The notes below the pieces were generated by a model, which did no database searches, had not been told where the DNA came from, and saw only the letters and a program-made list of their open reading frames with translations. This document shows positions 35,153-45,094 of a stretch of 56,537 bases of DNA, in pieces (the first letter of the stretch is position 1; each line of letters opens with the position of its first letter). Location: the NCBI GenBank assembly GCA_024636955.1, contig JAGXGB010000008.1, positions 1-56,537 of the forward strand, read 5' to 3'. Source of the DNA: Bacteroidales bacterium (GTDB taxonomy: Bacteria > Bacteroidota > Bacteroidia > Bacteroidales > Lentimicrobiaceae). The position numbers and the translations under genes are program-made.

Positions 35153-36595
35153 CGAAGGGCGACCAGTAAGAATACATGTACCTTCATCAAGTTTCGAGTT
35201 TAATGGTATACAGCGGATAGTTGCTTTTGTTTCTTCTTTAATCCTCTGTTCTGTTTCAGGAGTGCCATCCCAATGAGCATAAATAAAGCCGCCTTTATTA
35301 TCGAGCAGGTCAACAAATTCATCCCATGAATCAGCCTTTGAAGTTTTACTTTCTCTGAAGTCAAGCGCTTTCTGATACAGGTTGTCCTGTATATTTATAA
35401 GCAAGTGCTCAATCTTGGTTTCGATATCTGACAACTGGTAAACTGCTTTTTCAAGTGTATCACGGCGTGATACTTCAACTGTGCCGTTCTCAAGATCGCG
35501 AGGCCCCATTACTAATCTTACAGGGACCCCTTTGAATTCATATTCATTAAACTTCCAGCCCGGTTTGTATGTATCGCGTTTATCGTACTTAACAGAAATC
35601 CCTTTATCCTGAAGGTTTTTCATGATCTGCTCTGCCTTTTCAGAGATAAGCGCTAATTGATCATCAGTTTTATAAATAGGAATGATGACTACCTGTGTAG
35701 GAGCTAATTTCGGAGGCAGTACAAGACCATTATCATCAGAGTGAGCCATGATAAGCGCGCCAATCAATCGGGTTGAAACTCCCCATGAGGTTGCCCAGAC
35801 ATATTCAAGTTTGTTCTCCTTGCTAAGGTATTGCACTTCAAAAGCTTTAGCAAAATTCTGCCCAAGGAAGTGGGAAGTGCCTGCCTGAAGTGCCTTACCA
35901 TCCTGCATAAGGGCTTCAATACAATATGTTTCGATAGCTCCGGCAAATCTTTCATTAGGTGATTTGGTTCCCCTTAGAACCGGTAGTGCCATCCAGTTTT
36001 CTGCAAAGTCAGCATAAACTTCAAGCATACGTTCAGTTTCTTCAACAGCTTCTTCAGAAGTCGCATGAGCCGTATGCCCTTCCTGCCATAGGAACTCAGC
36101 AGTGCGAAGGAATAAACGCGTACGCATTTCCCATCGTACAACATTTGCCCACTGGTTTATAAGAAGCGGCAAGTCACGGTATGATTTAATCCATGTACGG
36201 TATGTATCCCATATAATTGTTTCAGAAGTTGGTCGTACAATAAGTTCTTCCTCAAGTTTAGCTGATTCATCCACTATTACTCCTTTTCCATCAGGATCGT
36301 TCTTTAAACGGTAGTGCGTAACAACGGCACATTCCTTAGCGAATCCCTCAACATGACTAGCTTCTTTACTAAAAAATGACTTAGGTATGAACAAAGGGAA
36401 GTAAGCATTAACATGGCCGGTATCTTTAAATTTCTTATCGAGGGCAGCCTGCATCTTCTCCCAGATAGCATATCCATAAGGTTTGATTACCATGCAACCT
36501 CTTACAGCTGAGTTTTCAGCCATATCGGCCTTGAAAACCAAGTCATTGTACCATTGAGCATAATTCTCATCACGGGAAGAAAAATCTTTTGCCAT
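35120..36595 (-). CDS. proS: Prolyl-tRNA synthetase (eukaryote/archaea-like type)
   Basis: A 491-residue class II synthetase that charges tRNA-Pro. This short form lacks the bacterial INS editing domain and has the extra C-terminal zinc-binding-type domain, as in many Bacteroidota. The class II motifs are visible: motif 2 in [32 protein letters not shown], and motif 3 in [26 protein letters not shown]. The anticodon-binding domain follows ([12 protein letters not shown]). The extreme C-terminus is GRVVFARAY, and a partial copy of its coding DNA lies just downstream. A -7 box is at 36656-36663. Confidence 0.97.
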   Translation of the reverse strand: MAKDFSSRDENYAQWYNDLVFKADMAENSAVRGCMVIKPYGYAIWEKMQAALDKKFKDTGHVNAYFPLFIPKSFFSKEASHVEGFAKECAVVTHYRLKNDPDGKGVIVDESAKLEEELIVRPTSETIIWDTYRTWIKSYRDLPLLINQWANVVRWEMRTRLFLRTAEFLWQEGHTAHATSEEAVEETERMLEVYADFAENWMALPVLRGTKSPNERFAGAIETYCIEALMQDGKALQAGTSHFLGQNFAKAFEVQYLSKENKLEYVWATSWGVSTRLIGALIMAHSDDNGLVLPPKLAPTQVVIIPIYKTDDQLALISEKAEQIMKNLQDKGISVKYDKRDTYKPGWKFNEYEFKGVPVRLVMGPRDLENGTVEVSRRDTLEKAVYQLSDIETKIEHLLINIQDNLYQKALDFRESKTSKADSWDEFVDLLDNKGGFIYAHWDGTPETEQRIKEETKATIRCIPLNSKLDEGTCILTGRPSKGRVVFARAY

Positions 36596-36655
36596 ATTCT
36601 TATTGTGGTATAGTATTTGTGTATTTTATGGTAAACCATTCAATCATTAAGGTTG

Positions 36656-36663
36656 CAAAATTA
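36656..36663 (-). promoter_or_regulatory. -7 promoter box (TAATTTTG) of proS
   Basis: An exact TAnnTTTG match on the minus strand, 60 bases upstream of the proS ATG at 36595. Confidence 0.55.
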
Positions 36664-36731
36664 ACAAAATAACCGACTTAATGACGAGAACACTACATAC
36701 AAAGCATACTTATACAAGGGAGGACCTTACT

Positions 36732-38549
36732 ATGAAAACCTTAATCACATTACTTGCTGTAATTACCCTAACCCTCACGTCCTGCACTACTCAGTATCAG
36801 GCAAGGACTTATGGTGACGATGTTTACTATACACCAGCCGATGCACCGGTTCAGAGCCCTGCACCTGTTATTGTATACAGTGATGAGCCTGTAAATCAGC
36901 AACCTGAATATCAGGATGACCAGCAGGCAGTTCAGTATGATGATAACGCCAACTATGAAGCTGAACCTTATGAGGGTGAATACTCAGAAGAGCAATATAC
37001 TGATCAGGGAACTGGTAACACATATATTACCAATAACTACTATGACCCTGATGACTATTACGACTATGCTTATGCAGCTCGTATCAGAAGGTTTCATACC
37101 CACAGTTACTACAGCAGTTACTATGCTCCTTATTATACTAATATGTACTGGTATGACTACAACCCATATAGCTGGGGTACCAGTATCTACATGGGATATA
37201 ACTTTTGGTATCCAGGTTACACTGGTGCATACTATGGTTTAGGATACCCTTACTATGGATATGATCCTTTCTTTGACCCATACTACAGTTATTATTCACC
37301 ATACCGTTATGGCGGGTTCTATGGCGGATACAATCATGGTTACCATCACGGATATCGCCATGGTTATTATGATGGGTATTATGGTTCACCATATACTTAC
37401 TACTATAATAGTAAAGACTATAACTCCTATTATTACGGTCACAGAAATGCATCTACAGGTGGCGGAAGATCAGGAAATGGTCGCAGTATGTCAGATGGGT
37501 CATCTTTTGGTGATAGGTATGAAACTGCACTGAAAAGCGGAAAACTTGATAACCCAACCAACAGCCTAAGAAACCGTCCGGTTAATCCTGGTCGTCAGGC
37601 AACAAATCCAGGTACTGTTACAAATGAACGTCAGGAACCAAAGAACACACGTTCGGTTACTCCAACTGAAGAGCAGAGGAATACACGTTCGGTTACACCT
37701 ACCCGTCAGGAGCCAACTAATACACGTTCAACTCCAACAAAAGAACAACCTACACGTACAGTAACACCATCCCGTGAGCAGCCATCTCCAGGAAGAGTTA
37801 CTCCAAACCGTGAAAGCCCAAAGAGTGTAACACCTTCTCGCGAGCAACCGTCTACTCCACGTACAGTTACACCTACTCGTGAAGAGCCAACAAGAACTGT
37901 AACCCCAACACGTGAACAGCCAAAAAGAACCGTTACCCCTTCTCGTGATCAATCTGGCAACAACCCTTCGGTTAACCCTTATCGTCAATCAGCGGAAAAC
38001 CGATCAGTAAACCAAAACAGGCCTTCACAGTCAGTGAAGTATTCTAACCCCCAATCATCTCCAAGGCAGACTCAACAACAGCCTACCCGGGAGTATAGAA
38101 AACCACAAACATATAGCGCACCTGGATACAACAAGCCTAAATCAAGCAATGAGTATACCAGCCCACGTTACAGGAGCATTCGTGAGGATGGTGTAAAGCC
38201 TTCACAAGGTCAATCATCTGATGGCACTCCTCAGCGCAATACCAATGTAAACAGCAGCCGTGAAAGAAGTGAACCTGCAAAAACATATACACGTCCTTCA
38301 AACAGTGAAAGGAAAGCTCCGGTTCGCAGTTCAGGAACTTATACTCCTTCACGTTCATCATCAGGAAGTAGTGAACCTGCAAGGTCAACATACACTCCAG
38401 CAAGGTCATCTTCTTCTTCAGGAAGTAGTTACACACCTTCGAGGTCATCTTCTTCGGGAAGCAGCTATAGCCCTTCAAGATCATCATCTTCAGGCAGCAG
38501 TTCAGGTAGTAACTCAGGTAACTCTAGATCATCTAACGGCAGAAGATAA
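36732..38549 (+). CDS. Low-complexity lipoprotein: Tyr-rich core, Pro-Thr-Arg repeats, Ser-rich tail
   Basis: A 605-residue protein I do not recognise. The start is set to ATG 36732, since MKTLITLLAVITLTLTSC is a lipoprotein signal with Cys18 and a GGGAGG site precedes it. An in-frame ATG at 36681 would add 17 polar residues ahead of the lipobox. Residues about 20-100 are acidic and Gln/Tyr-rich. Residues about 103-240 are extraordinarily Tyr-rich (YYGLGYPYYGYDPFFDPYY, GGYNHGYHHGYRHGYYDGYY). Residues about 285-420 carry about ten degenerate copies of a 10-12-residue unit like TVTPSREQPxR. Residues about 545-605 are Ser/Gly/Pro repeats (SSSGSSYTPSR). It is expected to be disordered, anchored in an outer membrane, and possibly wall- or matrix-associated. 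An OmpP1-like gene follows 46 bases later. Confidence 0.8.
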   Translation: MKTLITLLAVITLTLTSCTTQYQARTYGDDVYYTPADAPVQSPAPVIVYSDEPVNQQPEYQDDQQAVQYDDNANYEAEPYEGEYSEEQYTDQGTGNTYITNNYYDPDDYYDYAYAARIRRFHTHSYYSSYYAPYYTNMYWYDYNPYSWGTSIYMGYNFWYPGYTGAYYGLGYPYYGYDPFFDPYYSYYSPYRYGGFYGGYNHGYHHGYRHGYYDGYYGSPYTYYYNSKDYNSYYYGHRNASTGGGRSGNGRSMSDGSSFGDRYETALKSGKLDNPTNSLRNRPVNPGRQATNPGTVTNERQEPKNTRSVTPTEEQRNTRSVTPTRQEPTNTRSTPTKEQPTRTVTPSREQPSPGRVTPNRESPKSVTPSREQPSTPRTVTPTREEPTRTVTPTREQPKRTVTPSRDQSGNNPSVNPYRQSAENRSVNQNRPSQSVKYSNPQSSPRQTQQQPTREYRKPQTYSAPGYNKPKSSNEYTSPRYRSIREDGVKPSQGQSSDGTPQRNTNVNSSRERSEPAKTYTRPSNSERKAPVRSSGTYTPSRSSSGSSEPARSTYTPARSSSSSGSSYTPSRSSSSGSSYSPSRSSSSGSSSGSNSGNSRSSNGRR

Positions 38550-38595
38550 TAACAGTATTATCAATGCCATATAATAACAATTAACCACTATTACT

Positions 38596-40035
38596 ATGAA
38601 AAGAGCATTCATCGCAATCATAGGCTTACTGATTACAGCAAATGCTTATGCGCAAAATGAAGTCGATGCACTCCGTTATTCACGATTAAATCCAACAGGA
38701 ACTGCCAGGTCAACTGCTATGGGTGGAGCCTTTGGTGCATTAGGTGCTGATTTTACAACTTTAAGTAATAATCCTGCCGGTATTGGATTATACAAGAGTT
38801 CTGAAGTAACCATAACTCCTTCGTTATTTTTAGGCAGATCGGAATCAACTTACTTTGGTGAAGTAAATGAAGACGAGCGTTACAATGTTAATATAGGAAA
38901 TATAGGCATTGTGTTGGTTTCTGATCTTACACTACGAAATCCACAATCACAATTTAAGAATGTGCAATTTGGATTTGGAATGAACCGCCTCGCTAATTTC
39001 AACAACAGGGTTGTTATTGATGGATTTAATGAAACATCAAGCTACCTGACCCCTTACGTAAACGAATCTCAAGGACTTTCATTGGATGACCTGGACAATT
39101 TTGGTTCAGGAATGGCTTACGATACTGAACTGATGTATACCAATGCTCAGGGAGATTATTTGATTGATATGCCAAATGGTGGAGTAAGTCAGAGAAAGAG
39201 CATTGACACTCGCGGTTCCATTAACGAAATGGTGTTTTCAATAGGAACTAACTACAGAGAACAAGTATACCTGGGAGCTACTTTGGGTATTCCTTCAATC
39301 AGATATAGGGAAACTTCAATTTATACAGAAACTGATTCAGAACAAAGGAATGACTATTTCAAGTCATTTACCCGCACCGATGAACTTGAAACAACCGGAA
39401 CTGGTGTAAACCTTAAGGCCGGAGTCATTGTCAGAGCTACTGATTGGTTTCGAATTGGCGGTGCTATTGAATCACCAACCTTCTATACCATGTCCGACAG
39501 CTATAGCACATCTTTCAGATCACACTTTGATACTGTAAGTTCCCTTAGCACTGCAGCGGACGGATTTTATGAATATGAGTTAAATACACCTTTCAAAGCA
39601 ATGGCCGGGGTAGGATTCATTATTGGAAAACAAGGTTTAGTAAGTTTGGACTATCAATATCTCGACTATGGAGGCGCCCGACTCAGAGCAACAGATTATG
39701 ATTTCGAGTTCGAGAATGATGCTATAAGAGACGGATACCTCGCAGCACATAATTTAAGACTTGGAGCTGAATGGCGTGTTGGTGCTCTAAGCCTCAGAGG
39801 TGGTTATGGATTATCAGCTAATCCATATAAATATGGTACTAATTCAATGATGAATACACTCTCTGCCGGTTTAGGAATACGTGGTCAGAAATTCTTTGCT
39901 GACTTTGCATGGTCAATGAATGGAATGGATGATGAGTACTATCTATACACTGCTCCTTCAACTGCCGATCCTGCCGTAGCCAATACAGTTATTAATAATA
40001 CAATGCTACTGATGACTATAGGTTTCAGATACTAA
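38596..40035 (+). CDS. OmpP1/FadL-like outer-membrane protein
   Basis: A 479-residue beta-barrel protein with a signal peptide (MKRAFIAIIGLLITANAYAQ). The N-terminal segment ALRYSRLNPTGTARSTAMGGAFGALGADFTTLSNNPAGIGLY is the hallmark of the OmpP1/FadL/TodX group, also named hemin-receptor-like in Bacteroidota. The C-terminal strand ends in an aromatic residue (MTIGFRY), as outer-membrane proteins do. It probably transports hydrophobic molecules, with an unknown ligand. It follows the Tyr-rich lipoprotein and may share its transcript; a strong terminator follows at 40081. Confidence 0.88.
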   Translation: MKRAFIAIIGLLITANAYAQNEVDALRYSRLNPTGTARSTAMGGAFGALGADFTTLSNNPAGIGLYKSSEVTITPSLFLGRSESTYFGEVNEDERYNVNIGNIGIVLVSDLTLRNPQSQFKNVQFGFGMNRLANFNNRVVIDGFNETSSYLTPYVNESQGLSLDDLDNFGSGMAYDTELMYTNAQGDYLIDMPNGGVSQRKSIDTRGSINEMVFSIGTNYREQVYLGATLGIPSIRYRETSIYTETDSEQRNDYFKSFTRTDELETTGTGVNLKAGVIVRATDWFRIGGAIESPTFYTMSDSYSTSFRSHFDTVSSLSTAADGFYEYELNTPFKAMAGVGFIIGKQGLVSLDYQYLDYGGARLRATDYDFEFENDAIRDGYLAAHNLRLGAEWRVGALSLRGGYGLSANPYKYGTNSMMNTLSAGLGIRGQKFFADFAWSMNGMDDEYYLYTAPSTADPAVANTVINNTMLLMTIGFRY

Positions 40036-40080
40036 AAAGTTACTCCCCCAATCCATTATTAGTTGTTTTGATGTACAACA

Positions 40081-40112
40081 AGGGCTGTTCTAAGGAACAG
40101 CCCTATATTTTT
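40081..40112 (+). terminator. Terminator of the lipoprotein/OmpP1 unit
   Basis: A perfect 10-base stem (40081-40090 and 40095-40104) with a 4-base loop is followed by atattttt, 46 bases after the OmpP1-like stop codon. Confidence 0.85.
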
Positions 40113-40206
40113 AACACCTTGTATTTGCTTATAGGCACCATGCATTTGCGAACATAATTTGTTCTCTACTCAATATTGCTGTTGTATTATATAGCTTTTG
40201 GTATTT

Positions 40207-41700
40207 TCAATTGCTTAACCTGTTTATACCGGCCTTTGCTTTTTGATGAATGCTGTTACGGTATTCATCAAAATCAAGCTTTAAACATGAATGGTAACAC
40301 CATAAAGCTTGTTCGTACTTTCCTTCTTCTTCATAAATATTCCCAAGCTTTAGAATAGAGTTTGCGGCATAATAGCTTTTAAAATCCTTACCGAGTTTGT
40401 AAGTTTCTAAATAGTCGTGTTTTGCATTTGGCAGATTTCCTTTGCTATGGTGTATGCGTGCCTGTCGGTAAATAAACTCTACTTTTTCAGTGTTTTTAAG
40501 AGATTCAGTATTCAACTTTTGCATGATCTCTTCAGCTTTGGAATAGTAACCACCATCAAAGAGTATCCTTACTTTAAGTAACTCGGGATGTATAATGCGA
40601 CCAGCCTTAGCCTCCTTAGCTGCTTCTTTATCACTGTCCATTTCATCTGATCCGAATAATGAAACGCGGTAAATGTAGTTTTTATACTGTTCCTTATTGC
40701 CATCTATCAAATAGCTCCATGCAATTCGCTGGTATGCTGATTTGATGAAATTGCGCCCTTTAAAACTAGTCACATATTTTAGAAGATAGAACCTTGCCCT
40801 TGTGTCAAGTTTATTCAATAATGCAATTCCGGTAAGGTAATCAAGATAATAAAAGGGGAAATACTCATTGTTTACAGGTCTTTGAACCAATAAGTCCAAT
40901 GCCTTATCATTCATTCCCCGGTTGGAATAAAAAGACGCTATAGCATATATCAGCAGCGGATTATCTTTAATCTGCCTGGTTACTTGATCATCTTCAAGAA
41001 TTTTAATCAAAGCATTGGTATTTGCATCACTGCCTGATAAGTTAAACGTTACAAACGTAGTGATGAACAAGCTTTCTACAAAGAGATAAGGATACTGATT
41101 ATCAGGTTCAATAATTAGCACCCCTTGTAATTCCTTAAGTCCTTCATCTACATCCCCTTTCATGCCCAGCAAACCTGTCACCCATTTAAAAGAATCAGGG
41201 ATAGAGCCAATAAGTACGTGCAATAATCCTAATCCAGCCTTGTTGGGTTTAAAATCAGGATATAGCCTGTTATTTTCAGTGAACTGGTTGTAAGCTTTAT
41301 TTATATCCACAGCTGCTTTGAAATAATCGCCAAATTTAACCGATGAAATGGCAGATTGAAGATTTAGTTGTGCCAGTGAATATAAACGCCAGGGTGATTT
41401 GTTGTTTACACTTTCCAATTGGTTTACCCGTGATGACTTTTCAGATAGCAATCTGTTATAATCCTTCTGCTGCTCTGAGATTATTACTTTCAGAAAATCT
41501 ATATACGATATAAGGTATACATGGCTGAAGTTCTCAGGATCCTTTTTCTTTTCGCTGTTTATTATTTCTATCGCCTTGTCAAATCTTAAATGCAACACTT
41601 CCATATACGCTTTCTCGTATCTCACATTCATGATAAAGGTTGAGGACCATGACTGTAGAACCAGAAGCACAAAAAATAAAGCAAGCAAAATCCTTCTCAT
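40207..41700 (-). CDS. Exported TPR-repeat protein
   Basis: A 497-residue protein with a signal peptide or N-terminal anchor (MRRILLALFFVLLVLQSWSS). The rest is helical with TPR-like repeats: YMEVLHLRFDKAIEIINSEKK near the N-terminus and two clear units near the C-terminus (HSKGNLPNAKHDYLETYKLGKDFKSYYAANSILKLGNIYEEEGKYEQALWCYHSCLKLD). The middle (about residues 160-350), including LGLLHVLIGSIPDSFKWVTGLLGMKGDVDEGLKEL, resembles TPR proteins conserved in Bacteroidota whose role is unknown. A protein-protein scaffold role in the periplasm is likely. No partner is suggested by the neighbours. Confidence 0.75.
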   Translation of the reverse strand: MRRILLALFFVLLVLQSWSSTFIMNVRYEKAYMEVLHLRFDKAIEIINSEKKKDPENFSHVYLISYIDFLKVIISEQQKDYNRLLSEKSSRVNQLESVNNKSPWRLYSLAQLNLQSAISSVKFGDYFKAAVDINKAYNQFTENNRLYPDFKPNKAGLGLLHVLIGSIPDSFKWVTGLLGMKGDVDEGLKELQGVLIIEPDNQYPYLFVESLFITTFVTFNLSGSDANTNALIKILEDDQVTRQIKDNPLLIYAIASFYSNRGMNDKALDLLVQRPVNNEYFPFYYLDYLTGIALLNKLDTRARFYLLKYVTSFKGRNFIKSAYQRIAWSYLIDGNKEQYKNYIYRVSLFGSDEMDSDKEAAKEAKAGRIIHPELLKVRILFDGGYYSKAEEIMQKLNTESLKNTEKVEFIYRQARIHHSKGNLPNAKHDYLETYKLGKDFKSYYAANSILKLGNIYEEEGKYEQALWCYHSCLKLDFDEYRNSIHQKAKAGINRLSN

Positions 41701-41831
41701 TATACTATTACTGCGATGTTCAGGTGATTCATAATTAGATGTTACAACTCTGCTTGAAACATTGTAAACGTATTTAGTTGCTTTTACCTTGCCGGGCTGT
41801 TATTGTAACAAGTAACATAACTGATATGCTT

Positions 41832-41875
41832 TAAAATGAGAAAGGGAAAGTACAAACTTTCCCTTTCTCATTTTA
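41832..41875 (-). terminator. Terminator of the zinc-ribbon/Nif3 operon
   Basis: A perfect 20-base stem (41832-41851 and 41856-41875) with a 4-base loop lies 15 bases past the stop codon at 41890. The A/T-rich base gives a U-tract on the minus strand. Confidence 0.88.
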
Positions 41876-41889
41876 TTATTAATGAATGC

Positions 41890-42750
41890 TTATTGGTTAA
41901 TACTTGCAGCAAGACCATGGTCAACAAGGATACGGCCACAATATTCACAAACAATTATTTTTTTATGCATTCTGATATCAAGCTGACGTTGTGGCGGTAT
42001 AGCACTGAAGCAACCACCGCACGCATCACGTTCAACACTAACCACAGCAAGTCCGTTACGGGCGTTTTTACGAATACGTTTGTATGCAGTTAGCAACCGC
42101 TCTTCAATATAGTGTTGCAGGTCTTCTGATTTAGTATGAAGGGATTGTTCTTCCTTTTCAGTTTCATTTACAATATCTGACAACTCACTTTTCTTAACTT
42201 CAAGATCATTGTGACGGTCTTCCAATACTTTCTGGGCAGCCGCAATTTCTTCATTCTTAAGGTTCAGGCTGTGAGTGTATTCCTTAATCCTCTTCTCTGC
42301 AAGGGCAATCTCCAGGTTCTGATATTCAACCTCTTTTGAAAGTGAATCAAACTCCCTGCTATTTCGAACATTCAATTTCTGTTCTTCATAGCGATCAATG
42401 TGAGCTTGGCTATCTATAATTGTAATCCCTTTATCCTTAATCTGAGTATTCAGGTTTTCAATATCCTGAATGTAGTTGTCAATACGTGTCTGTAAGCCGA
42501 TAATCTCATCCTCAAGATCTTCAACTTCAAGAGGTAGTTCGCCCCTGACGATCTTTATCTTGTCAATCTGGGAATCTATTTGCTGTAGACTGTATAAAGC
42601 GATGAGTTTTTTTTCAATTGATATTTCAGATTCTTCGCTTTCAGATGGTGTTAAAGAAACGTGTGCCGAAATGTAGCTTTTATCATCCTGTTCTTGGTTT
42701 TCAATGGATTCATTCATTGAGGTGCTTTTTTCTTTCGACGTTTTTGCCAT
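41890..42750 (-). CDS. Coiled-coil zinc-ribbon protein (COG1579/CT398-like)
   Basis: A 286-residue cytoplasmic protein. A polar, acidic N-terminus (about 45 residues) precedes a long antiparallel coiled coil (about residues 45-230). A C4 zinc ribbon follows with CGGC and CEYC pairs (ACGGCFSAIPPQRQLDIRMHKKIIVCEYCGRILVDHGL). This is the DksA-like C4-type family also known as CT398, whose role is unclear; links to RNA polymerase or secretion have been suggested for relatives. It starts 25 bases after nif3, and the two genes form one operon. Confidence 0.9.
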   Translation of the reverse strand: MAKTSKEKSTSMNESIENQEQDDKSYISAHVSLTPSESEESEISIEKKLIALYSLQQIDSQIDKIKIVRGELPLEVEDLEDEIIGLQTRIDNYIQDIENLNTQIKDKGITIIDSQAHIDRYEEQKLNVRNSREFDSLSKEVEYQNLEIALAEKRIKEYTHSLNLKNEEIAAAQKVLEDRHNDLEVKKSELSDIVNETEKEEQSLHTKSEDLQHYIEERLLTAYKRIRKNARNGLAVVSVERDACGGCFSAIPPQRQLDIRMHKKIIVCEYCGRILVDHGLAASINQ

Positions 42751-42775
42751 GTTATCCCTTCTTTAGGAAAATTGA

Positions 42776-43870
42776 TTAAAGATAGTTTACAGGATTGGAA
42801 TTTATCCTTGAAATTCGGAGTGCAAAGGTAGTAAATTTTTCTTTAAGAATTCCATATAATAATTCTTTGCTAAATTGTTCAGTTTCATAGTGACCAGCCT
42901 CAACCAGTAGTATCTTATTTTCAGCCATAAAGTAGTCGTGGTACTTTAGTTCACCGGTGATAAAAACATCGCACCCTTGATGCATAGCGTCCTGGATAAG
43001 GAAGTTTCCGGAGCCTCCACAAATGCCTACCTTCAGCACATTTCGGCTCATAAGAGGTGAATGTTTAATGAAAGGAACGTTCAATACTTTCTTAATGTTC
43101 AAAAGAAAACTCATCTCATCAACAGGCTCAGAAAGTAATCCATACATTCCTGCACCTGACAGCGAAAAATCATTTGTAAGTGCGTATGAATCCCATGCCA
43201 TTTCTTCATATGGGTGTACTTCACGGAGAGCCTGCACTACTTTATTCTCAATCCAGCTTGGTAAAATAGTTTCAATCTTTATTTCCTGTTCTGAATGTAG
43301 TTCACCAATATTTCCTACATAAGGGTCACTACCTTCCTGTGCCCTGAAAGTACCTTTACCTGAAGAATTAAAACTACAGCAATCATAATCCCCTATTACA
43401 CCTGCGCCTGCATTGAACAAAGCGTTGCGCACTATTTCATGATGGCTCTCCGGTACAAATACTACCAACTTGCGAAGCATCCCCTTCAACGGTTGAAGTA
43501 CACCTTCTACTGAGAGATCCAATTTCCCTGCAAGAATTGCATTCACACCTTTCATTGAATTATCAAGATTAGTATGTGCAGCATATAAAGCAATACCATT
43601 TTTCACTGCTTTAATAATGCATCGCTCGGTTGTGTTTGCACCTGTTAGCTTTTTAAGCGGCTTAAAGATTGGAGGATGATGTGAAATTATAAGATTAAAG
43701 CCCAGAGAAACTGCTTCATCAATTACATCTTCTGTTATATCAAGAGTAATCAATGCCCCGGTTATGTCGTCATTCTTACTTCCCACCACTAATCCACTAT
43801 TATCATAACTCTCCTGTGTTGGGATTGGAGCAATAGTTTCAATAACTTCAGCAATTTCTTGTAGCTTCAT
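42776..43870 (-). CDS. Nif3-like dinuclear metal-centre protein (YbgI/YqfO type)
   Basis: A 364-residue protein with the two Nif3 halves (residues about 1-125 and 230-364) split by a PII/CutA-like insert (RKLVVFVPESHHEIVRNALFNAGAG ... HPYEEMAWDSY). Metal ligands are visible in LIISHHPPIFKPL, AAHTNLDN, and the C-terminal EAGHYETEQF. Family members form hexameric toroids with a dimetal site. The exact reaction is not settled, though GTP cyclohydrolase 1 type 2 and Nif3-like hydrolase have been proposed. It is followed by the zinc-ribbon gene, a common pairing in this phylum. Confidence 0.93.
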   Translation of the reverse strand: MKLQEIAEVIETIAPIPTQESYDNSGLVVGSKNDDITGALITLDITEDVIDEAVSLGFNLIISHHPPIFKPLKKLTGANTTERCIIKAVKNGIALYAAHTNLDNSMKGVNAILAGKLDLSVEGVLQPLKGMLRKLVVFVPESHHEIVRNALFNAGAGVIGDYDCCSFNSSGKGTFRAQEGSDPYVGNIGELHSEQEIKIETILPSWIENKVVQALREVHPYEEMAWDSYALTNDFSLSGAGMYGLLSEPVDEMSFLLNIKKVLNVPFIKHSPLMSRNVLKVGICGGSGNFLIQDAMHQGCDVFITGELKYHDYFMAENKILLVEAGHYETEQFSKELLYGILKEKFTTFALRISRINSNPVNYL

Positions 43871-44026
43871 TAGTTTCAGCGACTTATCAGATTATAAATA
43901 AGCAAAACAACAAAAATTCATTGGTATTCAAGCCAAGGTTTTTAGTAAAATATGCCTATGCGCTATATAGCGCCATAAATTTACTCATTTTCTTGCTATG
44001 TTATGTATTTTTTCTAATTTTAAGCC

Positions 44027-45094
44027 ATGGAATTTCTGAAACTTTTACTCCTCCCTTTTTCTTTACTTTATGAAGGCGTTACCCGGTTAAGAAATTTATT
44101 CTTTGATCTTAAATTCCTTCCATCCATTGCTTTCAAGCTTCCGGTTATAGCTGTAGGCAATTTATCTGCAGGCGGAACCGGTAAAACACCGCACGTAGAA
44201 TATATAATCAGGATGTTATCATCAACAGAAAAAGTTGCAACATTGAGTCGGGGATACGGGCGTACAACCAAAGGTTTCAGGCTTGCAAATGATAAAGACA
44301 ACTCAGGAACCATTGGCGATGAACCTTCGCAGTTTTATAACAAGTTTCCGAATATAAAAGTGGCTACTGATGAAAACAGGCGTAACGGAATAAAACAACT
44401 ATTAGAAGTTGCTCCTGAAACTGATGTAATAATTCTGGATGATGCATATCAACATAGATACGTGAAGCCCGGATTGTCAATTCTCCTAACTGATTATCAT
44501 AAGCCATTTACCCATGATTATATGCTTCCATATGGCACCTTGAGGGAAGTAAAAAGGGGAGCAAAAAGGGCCAATATTATTGTTGTTACAAAAACTCCTA
44601 CTGTACTATCACCATTTGAGAGACAACGCCTTACAAGTGCCATTTCTGCCTCGTCATATCAGAAGGTGCTCTTCTCTTTTGTTAAGTATGGTGAAATGAG
44701 ATCATTATGGAATCCTGAAGAAAAAGTTGATTCTTCTTCAAAGTACAGCGTAATACTTATGGTAGCCGGAATTGCGAACCCTTATTTACTTGAATTTGAA
44801 TTAAGGGACAAGTGCAATGACCTGATCATTATGCGATTTAGCGATCATCATAAATATACCTCATCTGATATCGAGCTCATCAAAGAGAATTATTCCGATA
44901 TTTACAGCCGCAATAAATTGCTTGTAACAACCGAGAAAGATGCCATGAGGCTTTTACATCCGGAAATAAGGGAACAAGCCTCACAATTGCCTTTTCAATA
45001 TCTGCCAATGGAAATAGATTTCCATAATGGTGATAAGCAAATATTTGATGAAACTATTAAAAAATATGTCAGAGAAAATAAAAGAGAGCGTTGA
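44027..45094 (+). CDS. lpxK: Tetraacyldisaccharide 4'-kinase
   Basis: A 355-residue inner-membrane kinase that phosphorylates the 4' position of the lipid A disaccharide. The N-terminal hydrophobic helix (FLKLLLLPFSLLYEGVTRLRN) anchors it. The Walker A loop is VGNLSAGGTGKTPHVEYI, and VATLSRGYGRTTKGF, IILDDAYQHRYV and TEKDAMRL are conserved. Its 3' end overlaps the next gene, punA, by 29 bases in another frame. Together with the lpxH-like gene at 45931 it forms a lipid A-related group. A near-consensus -7 box, TAATTTTA, lies at 44015-44022. Confidence 0.94.
   Translation: MEFLKLLLLPFSLLYEGVTRLRNLFFDLKFLPSIAFKLPVIAVGNLSAGGTGKTPHVEYIIRMLSSTEKVATLSRGYGRTTKGFRLANDKDNSGTIGDEPSQFYNKFPNIKVATDENRRNGIKQLLEVAPETDVIILDDAYQHRYVKPGLSILLTDYHKPFTHDYMLPYGTLREVKRGAKRANIIVVTKTPTVLSPFERQRLTSAISASSYQKVLFSFVKYGEMRSLWNPEEKVDSSSKYSVILMVAGIANPYLLEFELRDKCNDLIIMRFSDHHKYTSSDIELIKENYSDIYSRNKLLVTTEKDAMRLLHPEIREQASQLPFQYLPMEIDFHNGDKQIFDETIKKYVRENKRER

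Noticed and set aside
37138-38487. Several open frames (92-116 codons) on both strands within the Tyr-rich lipoprotein gene.
   Set aside because: They are by-products of its repetitive codons; their products are His/Met- or Trp/Cys-rich and lack start context.
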